From contig JAXLRM010000004.1 of the NCBI GenBank assembly GCA_046331095.1, positions 682,001 through 746,000 on the forward strand: 64,000 bases of DNA, in the 5' to 3' direction. Within the stretch, counting starts at the first letter, position 1; each line of letters starts with the position of its first letter. Of the stretch, positions 53,701 through 60,670 are shown one piece after another. Origin of the DNA: JAIBAC01 sp046331095 (GTDB lineage: Bacteria; Actinomycetota; Acidimicrobiia; UBA2766). The notes under the pieces were generated by a model that was not told where the DNA came from, ran no database searches, and saw only the letters and a program-made list of their open reading frames with translations. The position numbers and the translations under genes are program-made.

Positions 53701-53963
53701 ATGATGGAGGGATGATCCGAGAGCCGCCCGAGGGCCGTGATCTCACGTTCGAAGAGCGAGCGGCCGGTTGCGTCGAGTGACCTCTCGAGGACCTTGACGG
53801 CGACCTCCCGGTCCATGTGCTGCTCACGTGCCACCCAGACGGTGGAGAACGCCCCGCTGCCCACGAAGCGCCAGTTGCTCAGGTCGTCCAGCGCTGCCCG
53901 GACGCTCTCGGGTGGCGACAGCTGTTCGGCCTCGACCGTGTCGGGAGCCGGGTTCCTTTCCAT
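50718..53963 (-). CDS. Receptor Ser/Thr protein kinase with a large exported propeller-like domain
   Basis: 1,081 residues: kinase domain (about 30-290) with VGSGAFSTVWVARE, Lys in VAVKVLE (57), HLDVKPSN (149-156; the HRD Arg is Leu) and DFG at 169; a transmembrane helix at about 306-327; then about 750 exported residues without recognisable NHL repeats but with repeated short strands suggesting two or three beta-propellers (SDGERLYALAED, SVDLAAGLLDT). GGGGAGGG precedes the ATG at 53963. It overlaps the FHA-like gene downstream and diverges from the secreted protein at 54130 with an inverted repeat between. The ligand is unknown. Confidence 0.88.
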   Translation of the reverse strand: MERNPAPDTVEAEQLSPPESVRAALDDLSNWRFVGSGAFSTVWVAREQHMDREVAVKVLERSLDATGRSLFEREITALGRLSDHPSIISVYRAGVTTSATGWLVMEYAPGGTCADLLRDKGHLPWPQALDLMLSVTDALGAAHDLGLLHLDVKPSNILIGAYGGAKLGDFGLVRPEVLADAGTLDDLHLTPHHAAPELIRGETPTPRSDLWSATSTLFELIDGRPPFSRPGADNPGQVMRRIEVDQPRRLVVDEPTGGLVTAVERCLDKDPRKRFQTARDLHSALAAIPRPTTPPTDVETAPRRWPRLVAVIAPILLIACLSWVVLRGWPSRPAVSATHSWFTGRDGVSMLGSVDLAAGLLDTVRVGWGGGPVTPAGDRLWGVELNARSGGDFAITDIRSTDRQGRETPPVVPTGLDPSKPLQLFSAGPSERIVWAVQAQVSADLSGPDVTTVWGLDASTGREVGHSSLTGAPPDVQVDSPAVMDDALYLPWSDDYGNAKVARFAADGSNPTSFEFTRGAELDDEGRPGHTLEHLRLTSDGERLYALAEDPLNGLMQFWEFDPENLAVLGSSSYELIASAHPAPPVVIDGEMQVLVSRTFRQTIDAHDDRAELVTFGSGHQVASRRVGIPSDLLPIGHDTSSWRPLTRATNMYIPLWDTSTQAFTGLAAIDVVSGDVRQYRSSGAGTYPPVEVSEGGIALGADGQVLLLDPDSLQVRQQVPALVHPSDLATVSGRVMRLDRADGSIALLDSSGRVERTWTTHLGEATFLPDEDSHALYLVGRSNSTTYAAPLEPEAGPQPLHPVDDAFASPTTRVRDGTTWVVAKSKERNGFQEYTNFTPDRFIPTDSVLATPELSLQPFTWSAAAVYVIVDTRRGPGDPVIATTDPMCPAGGPVCLQRIPLDGGTPTSVPLPEDASALDISPIGLLVATLSGVEVRDPTTLAAVGTRTVDHPAVAHVALGTMAARIAWFDPRTGRLDILDGTSLRTLVTFDGGTGSIPVPTRDPGSVWYLPGTGATPAGIDVTTDVPLSVEPQVESVTALATAGGRVYLVSGPGGEVVVADIALRAGASHEPETGPKGAR

Positions 53964-54002
53964 GCCCTCCCCTGTGTCCCCCGTGGTGGGCGACCCTAAC
54001 CG

Positions 54003-54017
54003 AACACCTGGGGTGTT
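54003..54017. promoter_or_regulatory. Inverted repeat between kinase and secreted-protein genes
   Basis: AACACC (54003-54008) and GGTGTT (54012-54017) flank TGG, 40 bp from the kinase start and 113 bp from the next gene. It may be a regulator site for the divergent pair. Confidence 0.3.
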
Positions 54018-54129
54018 TCCCGGCGTCGCCGTGCGCAGATGGGTAGGGGACCCCTCCCCGTATCGCTCTTCGCTCCGGTGTCGCACAGTGGCGGCTGCCC
54101 GGAAGGTCCGGGACCAGGAGGAAGACATC

Positions 54130-54681
54130 ATGTCCAAGCGCAGGACGAAGCTCAGGAAGGCACTGGCGTTGGCAGGGGCAACTGCAGCGGCGGTGATGCT
54201 GGTGGCGCAGGCGAGCCCCGCGGAGGCGTCCGTGCGGCCCTACCAGTGGGGGTGCACCGGCACGGTGACGAAGTACGCGTCCACGTCGACGCGGCAGTCG
54301 TCGATTTCTGCGAGTTCGTGCCTCTACGCCGCGGGCGGCAAGATCGCCGGTTGGGGCCGCGTCCACGTCGGCGGCGGGTCCGGCGACTGCACGGTCGGCT
54401 TCCCCGGTGGTTACACCTGCAACCCGTTCAAGGTGCTGCCCGTCCAGTACAACTCCTTCAAGATCTACGTCTCGGTAGCCGCAGGACCGTTCCCGCTCGG
54501 TACGTGGGTCTGCGACGCGACTTCGTTCTTCAACGGCTTCGGTACCCGCGACTACGACTGCTACCCCCCCAACTTCACGTGGTACGCCGACGCTGACTAC
54601 GCCGTCTTGACCCGTGTCGTATACGACGTCAAGGACGACGGCAAGAGCAGCTTCACGTTCGACTCATGGAACCGCCCGTAG
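54130..54681 (+). CDS. Small secreted Cys-containing protein, function unknown
   Basis: 183 residues. SKRRTKLRKALALAGATAAA then VMLVAQASPAEA is a classical signal peptide, cleaved after A-E-A. The mature part of about 150 residues is Gly, Tyr and aromatic-rich with six Cys (WGCTGT, SSCLYAA, GDCTVGF, YTCNPF, WVCDAT, YDCYPP), so likely three disulphides. No family is recognised. AGGAGGAAG sits 6 bases before the ATG at 54130. It is divergent from the receptor kinase and might be a ligand or an effector of the same pathway, which is inference only. Confidence 0.75.
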   Translation: MSKRRTKLRKALALAGATAAAVMLVAQASPAEASVRPYQWGCTGTVTKYASTSTRQSSISASSCLYAAGGKIAGWGRVHVGGGSGDCTVGFPGGYTCNPFKVLPVQYNSFKIYVSVAAGPFPLGTWVCDATSFFNGFGTRDYDCYPPNFTWYADADYAVLTRVVYDVKDDGKSSFTFDSWNRP

Positions 54682-54836
54682 CGCACGGGCTGCTGTCGCC
54701 GGGGCGGATCCCCCGCCCGAGGCCCTGCCGGCATTGCCGGCCGGGCCTCGAGCGCGTCTCGGGACGTGTCGAGTGGGTGACGCGACTCCGACGGATGCGG
54801 TGGACGCGAGTGCCTTGAAGGGTCGCCATGTCGACG

Positions 54837-54865
54837 TTGGCCGTAGACTCCGGGGGCCGTACACT
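54837..54865 (+). promoter_or_regulatory. Promoter of the amine oxidase gene
   Basis: TTGGCC (54837-54842), 17-bp spacer, TACACT (54860-54865): one of the best -35/-10 pairs in the window. Transcription would start at about 54872, leaving almost no leader before the ATG at 54875. Confidence 0.6.
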
Positions 54866-54874
54866 CCTTGTGCG

Positions 54875-56158
54875 ATGGTGGACACCGACGTCGACGTCGT
54901 CGTGATCGGGGCCGGCATGGCCGGGGTGACCGCCGCACGGGCGCTCGCGGGTGGTGGGGCGAAGGTGGTCGTCGTCGAGTCGTCCGACCGTGTCGGCGGC
55001 CGGGTCCGCACCATTCGGGACTTCGCGGCGACCCCCGTCGAGGCGGGCGCCGAGTTCGTGCACGGTTCGCGTGCGGCCACCTGGACCGACGTGCGCCAGG
55101 CCGGACTGCGCGCACACCCCGTCCCCTACCGCTACTCGTGGTTCCGCATCGGCAAGTCGACACGGTGGCTGCCGCTGCAACTCCTGCACCCCGGTGTGTG
55201 GCGTGCGTTCGACATCCTGCGCTCGCTGCACCGCCACGACGGCGCCGACATGAGCGCCGCCTCGTTCATCGAGTCCAAGGGCTACCGGGGGCGGGCGGGC
55301 GAGCTGGCCCGCCTCACGCTCACGGCGCATCTGCCGGGGGGCGTGGACGACGTCGGTGTCGGCGGCCTCGTCACCGACGGGGTCCTCCACCTCGAGGAGG
55401 GTCTCAACCACCGCGTGCTCGACGGCTACGACCTGCTCCCACGTCACATCACGACCGGTCTCGAAGTCGTGTTCGGATTCCGCGTGGCGTCCGTGGCGTG
55501 GGGTGACGACGGCGTCGCGGTGACCGCCACCGATGGCAGGACCGTGAGCGCCCGCAGCGGTATCACGACGCTGCCCCACGGGGTCCTCGCGTCGGGCAGG
55601 GTCGCTTTCGACCCGGCGCTGCCGGCGGCCAAGCGCGCCGGCATCGACCGGATCGCCACGGGACCGGTGCTGAAGGTCCTGCTCCGCTTCGAGGAGCGGT
55701 TCTGGCCGCGTCGCATGGGTCAGCTCGTGTGCGGCTCGGGTCCGGTCACGTTGTACTGGCCGGTCTCGTTCGGCACCGGTGGCCCGCCGGTCATGGTCGC
55801 GTACGCCACCGGGCCGCGGGCGGCAGCGCTGTCGCGGATGGGACCCGATGCCGCCGTGGAGGTGGTCCTCGACGACCTCGGCCGGCACTTCCCCGGGATC
55901 CGTCCCGAGCGCCTCCTGGTCGGCTCCCGCGTGGTCGACTGGCTTACCGACCCCGACGCGCACGGCGGCTACACCTACCTGCCCCCCGGAGCTGTGGGCG
56001 CGCGTTCCCAGCTCGCGGCGGCGGACACGGGCGCCCTCGTGTGGGCCGGTTCCGCGACGGCGTGGAGCCCGGTCGCCGACACCGTCGAGGCCGCCTACCT
56101 GAGCGGCTTGCGCGCCGCACGCGAGGTGAGCGAGATCCTTACCCGACTACCTCGCTAG
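54875..56158 (+). CDS. FAD-dependent amine oxidase (flavin monoamine oxidase type)
   Basis: 427-residue flavoprotein. The dinucleotide-binding motif VVVIGAGMAGVTAARALA is at residues 8-25, followed by the ES-x-x-RVGGRVRT motif; the C-terminal FAD contact VWAGSATAWSP then DTVEAAYLSGLRAA closes the fold. The family oxidises primary amines or polyamines. It lacks a signal peptide, so it should be cytoplasmic. The ATG at 54875 is preceded by a strong promoter with almost no leader. Before it, 54682-54874 holds no gene. The next gene is the 43-residue acidic protein. Confidence 0.88.
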   Translation: MVDTDVDVVVIGAGMAGVTAARALAGGGAKVVVVESSDRVGGRVRTIRDFAATPVEAGAEFVHGSRAATWTDVRQAGLRAHPVPYRYSWFRIGKSTRWLPLQLLHPGVWRAFDILRSLHRHDGADMSAASFIESKGYRGRAGELARLTLTAHLPGGVDDVGVGGLVTDGVLHLEEGLNHRVLDGYDLLPRHITTGLEVVFGFRVASVAWGDDGVAVTATDGRTVSARSGITTLPHGVLASGRVAFDPALPAAKRAGIDRIATGPVLKVLLRFEERFWPRRMGQLVCGSGPVTLYWPVSFGTGGPPVMVAYATGPRAAALSRMGPDAAVEVVLDDLGRHFPGIRPERLLVGSRVVDWLTDPDAHGGYTYLPPGAVGARSQLAAADTGALVWAGSATAWSPVADTVEAAYLSGLRAAREVSEILTRLPR

Positions 56159-56180
56159 GGACAGCGGTTGGCATAGGGGT

Positions 56181-56186
56181 TAGCCT
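56181..56186 (+). promoter_or_regulatory. -10 element of a likely leaderless promoter (43-residue protein)
   Basis: TAGCCT is followed by GGGCGT and the ATG at 56193, the same layout as before the GlcD-like gene and the hydrolase at 63765. Confidence 0.5.
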
Positions 56187-56192
56187 GGGCGT

Positions 56193-56324
56193 ATGGAGCC
56201 GACCCGAGACGAGGCCGACCCGGTCGCAGGGCCCGACGCCGGCGACGGTCCCATGTCCGACGACGAGCTCGTCGACGAGGCGAGCCGGGAGTCCTTCCCC
56301 GCCAGCGACCCGCCGGCGTTCTAG
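56193..56324 (+). CDS. Small acidic protein (43 residues) with an ESFPASDPPAF tail
   Basis: A complete 44-codon gene. The N-terminal half is acidic and Pro/Gly-rich; the C-terminal half reads DDELVDEASRESFPASDPPAF. This tail is a motif shared by small uncharacterised proteins of many actinobacteria and proteobacteria, where D-E-x-S/A-x-E-S-F-P-A-S-D-P-P is nearly invariant, so the gene is very likely real. No function is known. It is too short for standard gene callers at a 60-codon cut-off. A leaderless -10 element precedes it. It converges with egtD, with a family B repeat between. Confidence 0.8.
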   Translation: MEPTRDEADPVAGPDAGDGPMSDDELVDEASRESFPASDPPAF

Positions 56325-56340
56325 GGCAGTCGCGGAGTCG

Positions 56341-56425
56341 TGGGCGCGCCCACCCGACGAATCCCCGACTTGGGCGCGCCGGCCCCATTGGGGTGGGGTT
56401 GGCGCGCCCAGAACGGGTTTGGGGT
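56341..56425. repeat. Dispersed GGCGCGCC-type hairpin repeat, family B (copy 3)
   Basis: GGGCGCGCCCACCCGACGA, CGACTTGGGCGCGCCGGCCC and GGGGTTGGCGCGCCCAGAACGG follow the layout of copy 2 with about 80 percent identity by eye. It lies between the 43-residue gene (stop 56324) and egtD (stop 56429). Confidence 0.8.
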
Positions 56426-56428
56426 GGG

Positions 56429-57403
56429 TCAGGTCCGGCGCCAGAGGCTGAGGGCGAAGTCGGCGGCGGGGTCGGTCCACCAGCCCGCGGGGGTGAGGCC
56501 GGTGGCGGCGAGCTCGGCGGCGAGGCCGTCGCGGCGGAACTTGGCGCTGATCTCGGTGCGCATGCGCTCACCGGCGGCGAAGCCGACCTCCAGTCCGAGA
56601 GACGGAACCGTGACCGTCATCGGTCGTGTCGCCTCGAGCAGCATCTCGATCCAGTCCGCGTCGGTGTCGTAGCGGGCGACGTGTGCGAACGCGTCGAGGT
56701 CGAAGTCGGCGCCGAGCTCGCGGTTGACGACCCGCAGGACGTTGAGGTTGAACTCCGCAGTGACACCTGAGGCATCGTCGTAGGCGGCCTCCAGACGTGC
56801 GACGTCCTTGACGAGGTCGGTGCCCAACAGGAACGTCTCGCCCGGCGCCAGCATGTCCGCCACCTCGGCGAAGAACGCCTTCCGCTGCGCCGGGGCGAAG
56901 TTGCCGATCGTGCCGCCCAAGAACGCGATCGTGCGCCCCCCGCCTGCACCAGGGATCTCGCCGAGGTGACGGTCGAAGTCGCCGGCGATCGCGTGGACCT
57001 GGACCCCGGGGTACTCGACCGCGACCGCTGCAGCCGCGTCGCGCAGGGTGTGCTCGCTGACGTCGAAGGGCACGAAGCGGGCGAGGCTGCCCGCCTGCGC
57101 CATCGCGTCGAGGAGCAGTCGGGTCTTGTCGGAGGTGCCCGACCCGAGTTCGACGAGCGTGTCGCAGCCCGCCGCGGCCACGATTGCACCCGCATCGGCC
57201 TCCAGGATCGCCCGTTCGGTGCGGGTCGGGTAGTACTCGTCGAGGCGGGTGATCTCGTCGAAGAGCTGCGAGCCGCGGTCGTCGTAGAACCACTTGGGCG
57301 GTAGCTCCTTGGGCGTTGCCCCCAGCCCCTCGAGCACGTCCGCTCGCAGTGCTGCGTCGCGGTCCTCCGGCCGCACGTGGACGTCGACGCGGATCCGGCT
57401 CAC
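56429..57403 (-). CDS. egtD: L-histidine N-alpha-methyltransferase (ergothioneine biosynthesis)
   Basis: 324-residue SAM-dependent enzyme that makes hercynine from histidine, the first step of ergothioneine synthesis. The family opening PPKWFYDDRGSQLFDEITRL and DEYYPTRTE, the SAM motif ELGSGTSDKTRLLLDA and IAFLGGTIGNFAP are clear, and FNLNVLRVVNRELGADF is the EgtD-specific segment that binds histidine. Start GTG at 57403 overlaps the egtB stop by 4 bp (GTGA). It is the last gene of the operon and ends beside a family B repeat. Confidence 0.95.
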   Translation of the reverse strand: MSRIRVDVHVRPEDRDAALRADVLEGLGATPKELPPKWFYDDRGSQLFDEITRLDEYYPTRTERAILEADAGAIVAAAGCDTLVELGSGTSDKTRLLLDAMAQAGSLARFVPFDVSEHTLRDAAAAVAVEYPGVQVHAIAGDFDRHLGEIPGAGGGRTIAFLGGTIGNFAPAQRKAFFAEVADMLAPGETFLLGTDLVKDVARLEAAYDDASGVTAEFNLNVLRVVNRELGADFDLDAFAHVARYDTDADWIEMLLEATRPMTVTVPSLGLEVGFAAGERMRTEISAKFRRDGLAAELAATGLTPAGWWTDPAADFALSLWRRT

Positions 57404-58515
57404 TCGCTGCCTCCTGTGGCGGTGCGGAACCCGGCGAAGATCTGCCTCCTCTGGGGCCAGTCCCAGTTGCGGAAAGTCGCCGAGACCGCCCGCGGGTGCG
57501 CCGCCCAGGACCCGCCGCGCAGGACCTTGTAGCCGTCGCCGAAGAACACCTCGGAGTACTCGGCGTAAGGGAAGGACACGAAACCCGGGTACGGATCGAG
57601 GTCCGACGCGGTCCACTCCCACACCTGCCCTGTCGAGCCCGCGATCGCGCCCGAGGACGCGGCCTTCTCCCACTCGACCTCCGTCGGCAGGCGCCGCCGC
57701 GCCCAACGTGCGAACGCGTCCGCCTCGAACCACGAAACGTGCTGTACGGGCGCGTCGGGGTCGAGGTCGTCGTGCCACACGAGCGGGCCGGTGGCGGCCT
57801 CGTCCTGGAGCCACCGCAGCCCCGCCGGGCCCCAGAGCTCGGAGCGCTCGTAGCCGCCGTCGTCGACGAAGCCACGGTACGCCGCGTTGGTGACCGGTCC
57901 CGCGTCGATCGAGAACGCACCGACGTGGACCTCGTGGGCGGGCTTCTCGTCGTCGTAGGCCCATGCGTGGCGGTCGGTGCCCATCACGAAGGGCCCCGCG
58001 GGGACGTGCACCTCGCCCTCGGATCCGACTGCCCGCGGCCCCGACCCCGCGGGCAGCGTGCCCATGAGGCCCAGCGTCGCCAGCATCGTCTCGCAGTGCT
58101 GATGGTGGTGCATGACCACCATCGAGTACACGAACCCGTCGCGGGTGAGCGGCTCGTCGCCGTCGAGGTCGACCTTGTCGAGCAGTGCGAGGCCCGCCGC
58201 ACGCACGTCTTCGTAGTACGAGCGCGCCTCGGACGGGTCCAACAAGGCCAACGAGGGCCGCTCCCAGCGCGGATGTTCGAACGCGTTGTACATGTCGTCG
58301 AGGCGGGCCGATCGTGTCGGGACGCCGCCGATGCGAGCCACGAGCCAGAGCTCCTCGTAGTTCGCCATGTGCGCGAGGTCCCACACGAGCGGGGACATGA
58401 GCGGCGAGACCTGACTCGTCCAGTCGGCCTCGGGGATCGGGTCGAGGAGCGCGAAAGTGCGCTCGCCCACCTCCGCGAGAGCCGCAGCCACGTCGTCGCG
58501 GACGGCCGTGCTCAC
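57400..58515 (-). CDS. egtB: Ergothioneine sulfoxide synthase EgtB
   Basis: 371-residue iron-dependent enzyme joining gamma-glutamyl-cysteine (or Cys) to hercynine. The DinB-like N-terminal half supplies the iron-binding His: LAHMANYEEL at about 48 and VMHHHQHCETML at about 130. The formylglycine-generating-type C-terminal half has PAGPFVMGTDRHAWAYDDE, ERRLPTEVEWEKAAS-like and FFGDGYKVLRGGSW. GTG at 58515 overlaps the egtA stop by 4 bp. It is coupled with egtA and egtD, as in most actinobacterial egt operons. Confidence 0.94.
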   Translation of the reverse strand: MSTAVRDDVAAALAEVGERTFALLDPIPEADWTSQVSPLMSPLVWDLAHMANYEELWLVARIGGVPTRSARLDDMYNAFEHPRWERPSLALLDPSEARSYYEDVRAAGLALLDKVDLDGDEPLTRDGFVYSMVVMHHHQHCETMLATLGLMGTLPAGSGPRAVGSEGEVHVPAGPFVMGTDRHAWAYDDEKPAHEVHVGAFSIDAGPVTNAAYRGFVDDGGYERSELWGPAGLRWLQDEAATGPLVWHDDLDPDAPVQHVSWFEADAFARWARRRLPTEVEWEKAASSGAIAGSTGQVWEWTASDLDPYPGFVSFPYAEYSEVFFGDGYKVLRGGSWAAHPRAVSATFRNWDWPQRRQIFAGFRTATGGSE

Positions 58516-59708
58516 GCGATCGCCACCGCGGCGTCGAGGGCTTCGTCGGCGGGTGTGCGGCCGCGGCACACGAAGCGGTCGGCGTACTCGCCCACGAGGT
58601 CCGCGTCGGCCCCGCCGAGGCGCTCGAGCGCGGCGTCGAAGCAGATCGCCGCCGCCGCCGCCAGCCGCGGGTCGCCGAGGGCGTGCCGAGCTGCCGCGTC
58701 CCAACACGACCCCGCACCAACGGCTGCCACCCGCTCGAGCGGCTCATCCGCATCCAGGAGGACGTCGGCGACGAGCACCGGCACCGGCCACCAGCGCCGC
58801 CCGGGCATGTCGACCATGCGCAGCTCGAACCAACCGCGGGGGCGCACCGGCGGGAACAGTGTCGTGAGGTGGTAGGCGAGGTCGTCCTCGGTCGGGTAGC
58901 CGAGGTCGTGGCCGTCGCGGATCCAGTCGCCGAAGCCGAGGGGCTCGTGCACGACGACGTAGTCGTCGTCGCCGCGGCGCACGAACATCACGCGGGCGTC
59001 GAGGACGTACCCGGCCCACGCCGCGGCGGGATCACCGACCGCAGCGACCGGTGCAGTCCGCGTCGGGTCGATCGCGAACCACGACGCGAGACGCGACGAC
59101 TTCCAGCCGGTCGGCCCGTCGGGTCCCAGCGGCGAGTTCGCGAACGCGGCCGCCAGGACCGGCCCGAGCACCGCGGCGTTGCGCCATCTTCTCGCCATCT
59201 CGGCGGTGTCGGCCCCCAGGGCGAGGTTCACCTGCACCGAGGCGGTGGTGCACATCATCGTGGGACCGGCATCAGGGCGGTGCGAGCCGCCACCGCGGAA
59301 GTAGCGCTCCATCGCGGCATAGCGGGCCACGTGCAGGACCCGCCGCGGCGGCCGCCACGGGTCGCGGCCCGCGTCCGAAAGGACGAGACCGCCGGCAGCG
59401 GCTCGAGCCTCCAGGAGAGCCATGTCGGCTGCGGTCTCGGCGGCCGCGGCCGCGGCCGCCTTGTGCGGTCGGCTGCTGATCTCGACCTGGCCGCCCGGCT
59501 CGAACGAGAGTCGGCCCGCGTAGGCCCCGGGATCGCCGGCGGCCGCGGTCACCTCGTCGAGGCTCAGGTGGCGCTGCGGATCGCCGCGGTCGTGGAGGAT
59601 CCACTCGACTTCCACGCCTGTGAGGGCTTCGGCACCGGGCGCGAAGCACGTGTCGCCGATGTACTCGGTCGCAGTGGCTGCCGAGAGGCGGGGCTGGGGG
59701 GCAGGCAT
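58512..59708 (-). CDS. egtA: Glutamate-cysteine ligase EgtA
   Basis: 398-residue member of the glutamate-cysteine ligase 2 family that makes gamma-glutamyl-cysteine for EgtB. It has GVEVEWILHDRGDP, the metal-site FEPGGQVEISSRPH, and CTTASVQVNLALG with the conserved T-A-S-x-Q-V-N. The ATG at 59708 starts the protein; upstream there is only a weak SD, and 14 bp separate it from a 42-codon gene with a strong SD, so coupling is likely. EgtC and EgtE of the mycobacterial pathway are not in this window. Confidence 0.93.
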   Translation of the reverse strand: MPAPQPRLSAATATEYIGDTCFAPGAEALTGVEVEWILHDRGDPQRHLSLDEVTAAAGDPGAYAGRLSFEPGGQVEISSRPHKAAAAAAAETAADMALLEARAAAGGLVLSDAGRDPWRPPRRVLHVARYAAMERYFRGGGSHRPDAGPTMMCTTASVQVNLALGADTAEMARRWRNAAVLGPVLAAAFANSPLGPDGPTGWKSSRLASWFAIDPTRTAPVAAVGDPAAAWAGYVLDARVMFVRRGDDDYVVVHEPLGFGDWIRDGHDLGYPTEDDLAYHLTTLFPPVRPRGWFELRMVDMPGRRWWPVPVLVADVLLDADEPLERVAAVGAGSCWDAAARHALGDPRLAAAAAICFDAALERLGGADADLVGEYADRFVCRGRTPADEALDAAVAIA

Positions 59709-59722
59709 CTGCGTCGCCCGGC

Positions 59723-59851
59723 CTACGCGTGCCCGTAGCTGGCGGCGACCCAGTCCACGTCCCGGATCGCGCCGAGCCGGAGGTGCATGCTCAGCAGCCG
59801 GCGGCGTCTCGTCGCGAGGGGATCGGCGGCGGCCCTGCGTGGGGTTCCCAT
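59723..59851 (-). CDS. Small basic protein of 42 residues leading the egt operon, function unknown
   Basis: A 43-codon frame (start ATG 59851, stop TAG at 59723) with an optimal GGAGGAAG 6 bases upstream, better than that of egtA itself. The product has a basic first half (GTPRRAAADPLATRRRRLLS) and ends MHLRLGAIRDVDWVAASYGHA. It is not low-complexity and uses normal codons. It lies between the operon promoter and egtA, 14 bp from the latter. It could be a leader peptide sensing translation, or a small protein in its own right. I do not know the family. Confidence 0.6.
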   Translation of the reverse strand: MGTPRRAAADPLATRRRRLLSMHLRLGAIRDVDWVAASYGHA

Positions 59852-59884
59852 TGCGGCTTCCTCCGGGGCGCAGGCAGTCCGGCC

Positions 59885-59913
59885 AACCTAACGCGCAGCT
59901 ACCCCTCAGGCAA
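59885..59913 (-). promoter_or_regulatory. Promoter of the egt operon
   Basis: On the minus strand TTGCCT (59908-59913), 17-bp spacer and TAGGTT (59885-59890) form a good -35/-10 pair. Transcription would start near 59878, about 27 nt before the 42-residue gene. The -35 overlaps the stop codon of the SDR gene. Confidence 0.55.
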
Positions 59914-60670
59914 CGGTGCAGCCGTCGACGGGGAGGACGGCGCCGTCGACGTAGCGGGCCTCGTCGGATGCGAGCCAGCAGATCGCGGCGGCGATGTCGG
60001 CGGGCTCGCCCATCTCGCCCGTCGCAGGGGCCATCCGCACCGATGCGGTGAGGTCGACGCCCTCGGGGAAGGCGAAGTCCGTGAGCAGCGGCGTCTTGAC
60101 ACCGCCGGGCGCGACGGCGTTGATGCGTACGCCGCGGTCGGCGAACTCGTGCGCGAGGGCTCGTGTGAGCATCGCGACGCCGCCCTTGGACGCGGCGTAC
60201 GCGGCGCTCCACGGCTGGCCTTTGATGCCCGCGGTCGAGGACACGTTCACGATCGTGCCCCCGGCCTCGAGCAGGTGCCCGATCGTGGCGCGGCACATCA
60301 GGTAGGTGCCGGTCAGGTTCACACCGATGATCCGGTTCCACTCGGCGAGCTCGAGCTCCTCGAAGCGGTGGAACGCGCCGACCCCGGCGACGTTGGCGAC
60401 GACGTCGATGCGCCCGAACGCGTCGACGGCAGCCGCGACGGTGTCGCTCACCGAGGCGGGGTCGGAGACGTCGCAGTGCGCCGACGCCGCGTCGCCGCCG
60501 CCGGCGCGGATCGACTCGGCGACCGCGTTCGCGGCTTCCGCGGCGATGTCGAGGCACATGACGTGCGCGCCCTCGGCGCCGAACTGCAGTGCGGTCGCGG
60601 CCCCGATGCCGGAGCCGGCGCCGGTGAGGACGACGGTCTTGGAAGCGAAGCGGGCTTGGGACTCACTCAC
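59906..60670 (-). CDS. Short-chain dehydrogenase/reductase
   Basis: 254-residue classical SDR. The cofactor loop is TGAGSGIGAA at about 16, the NAG motif is NVAGVGAF, the catalytic Ser lies in NVSSTAG and the Tyr-x-x-x-Lys in YAASKGGVAML; it ends WLASDEARYVDGAVLPVDGG-like. The start GTG at 60670 overlaps the acyl-CoA ligase stop by 4 bp, so the two act in one pathway, perhaps fatty-acid or steroid-side-chain degradation. Cofactor preference cannot be told. Confidence 0.88.
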   Translation of the reverse strand: MSESQARFASKTVVLTGAGSGIGAATALQFGAEGAHVMCLDIAAEAANAVAESIRAGGGDAASAHCDVSDPASVSDTVAAAVDAFGRIDVVANVAGVGAFHRFEELELAEWNRIIGVNLTGTYLMCRATIGHLLEAGGTIVNVSSTAGIKGQPWSAAYAASKGGVAMLTRALAHEFADRGVRINAVAPGGVKTPLLTDFAFPEGVDLTASVRMAPATGEMGEPADIAAAICWLASDEARYVDGAVLPVDGCTVA

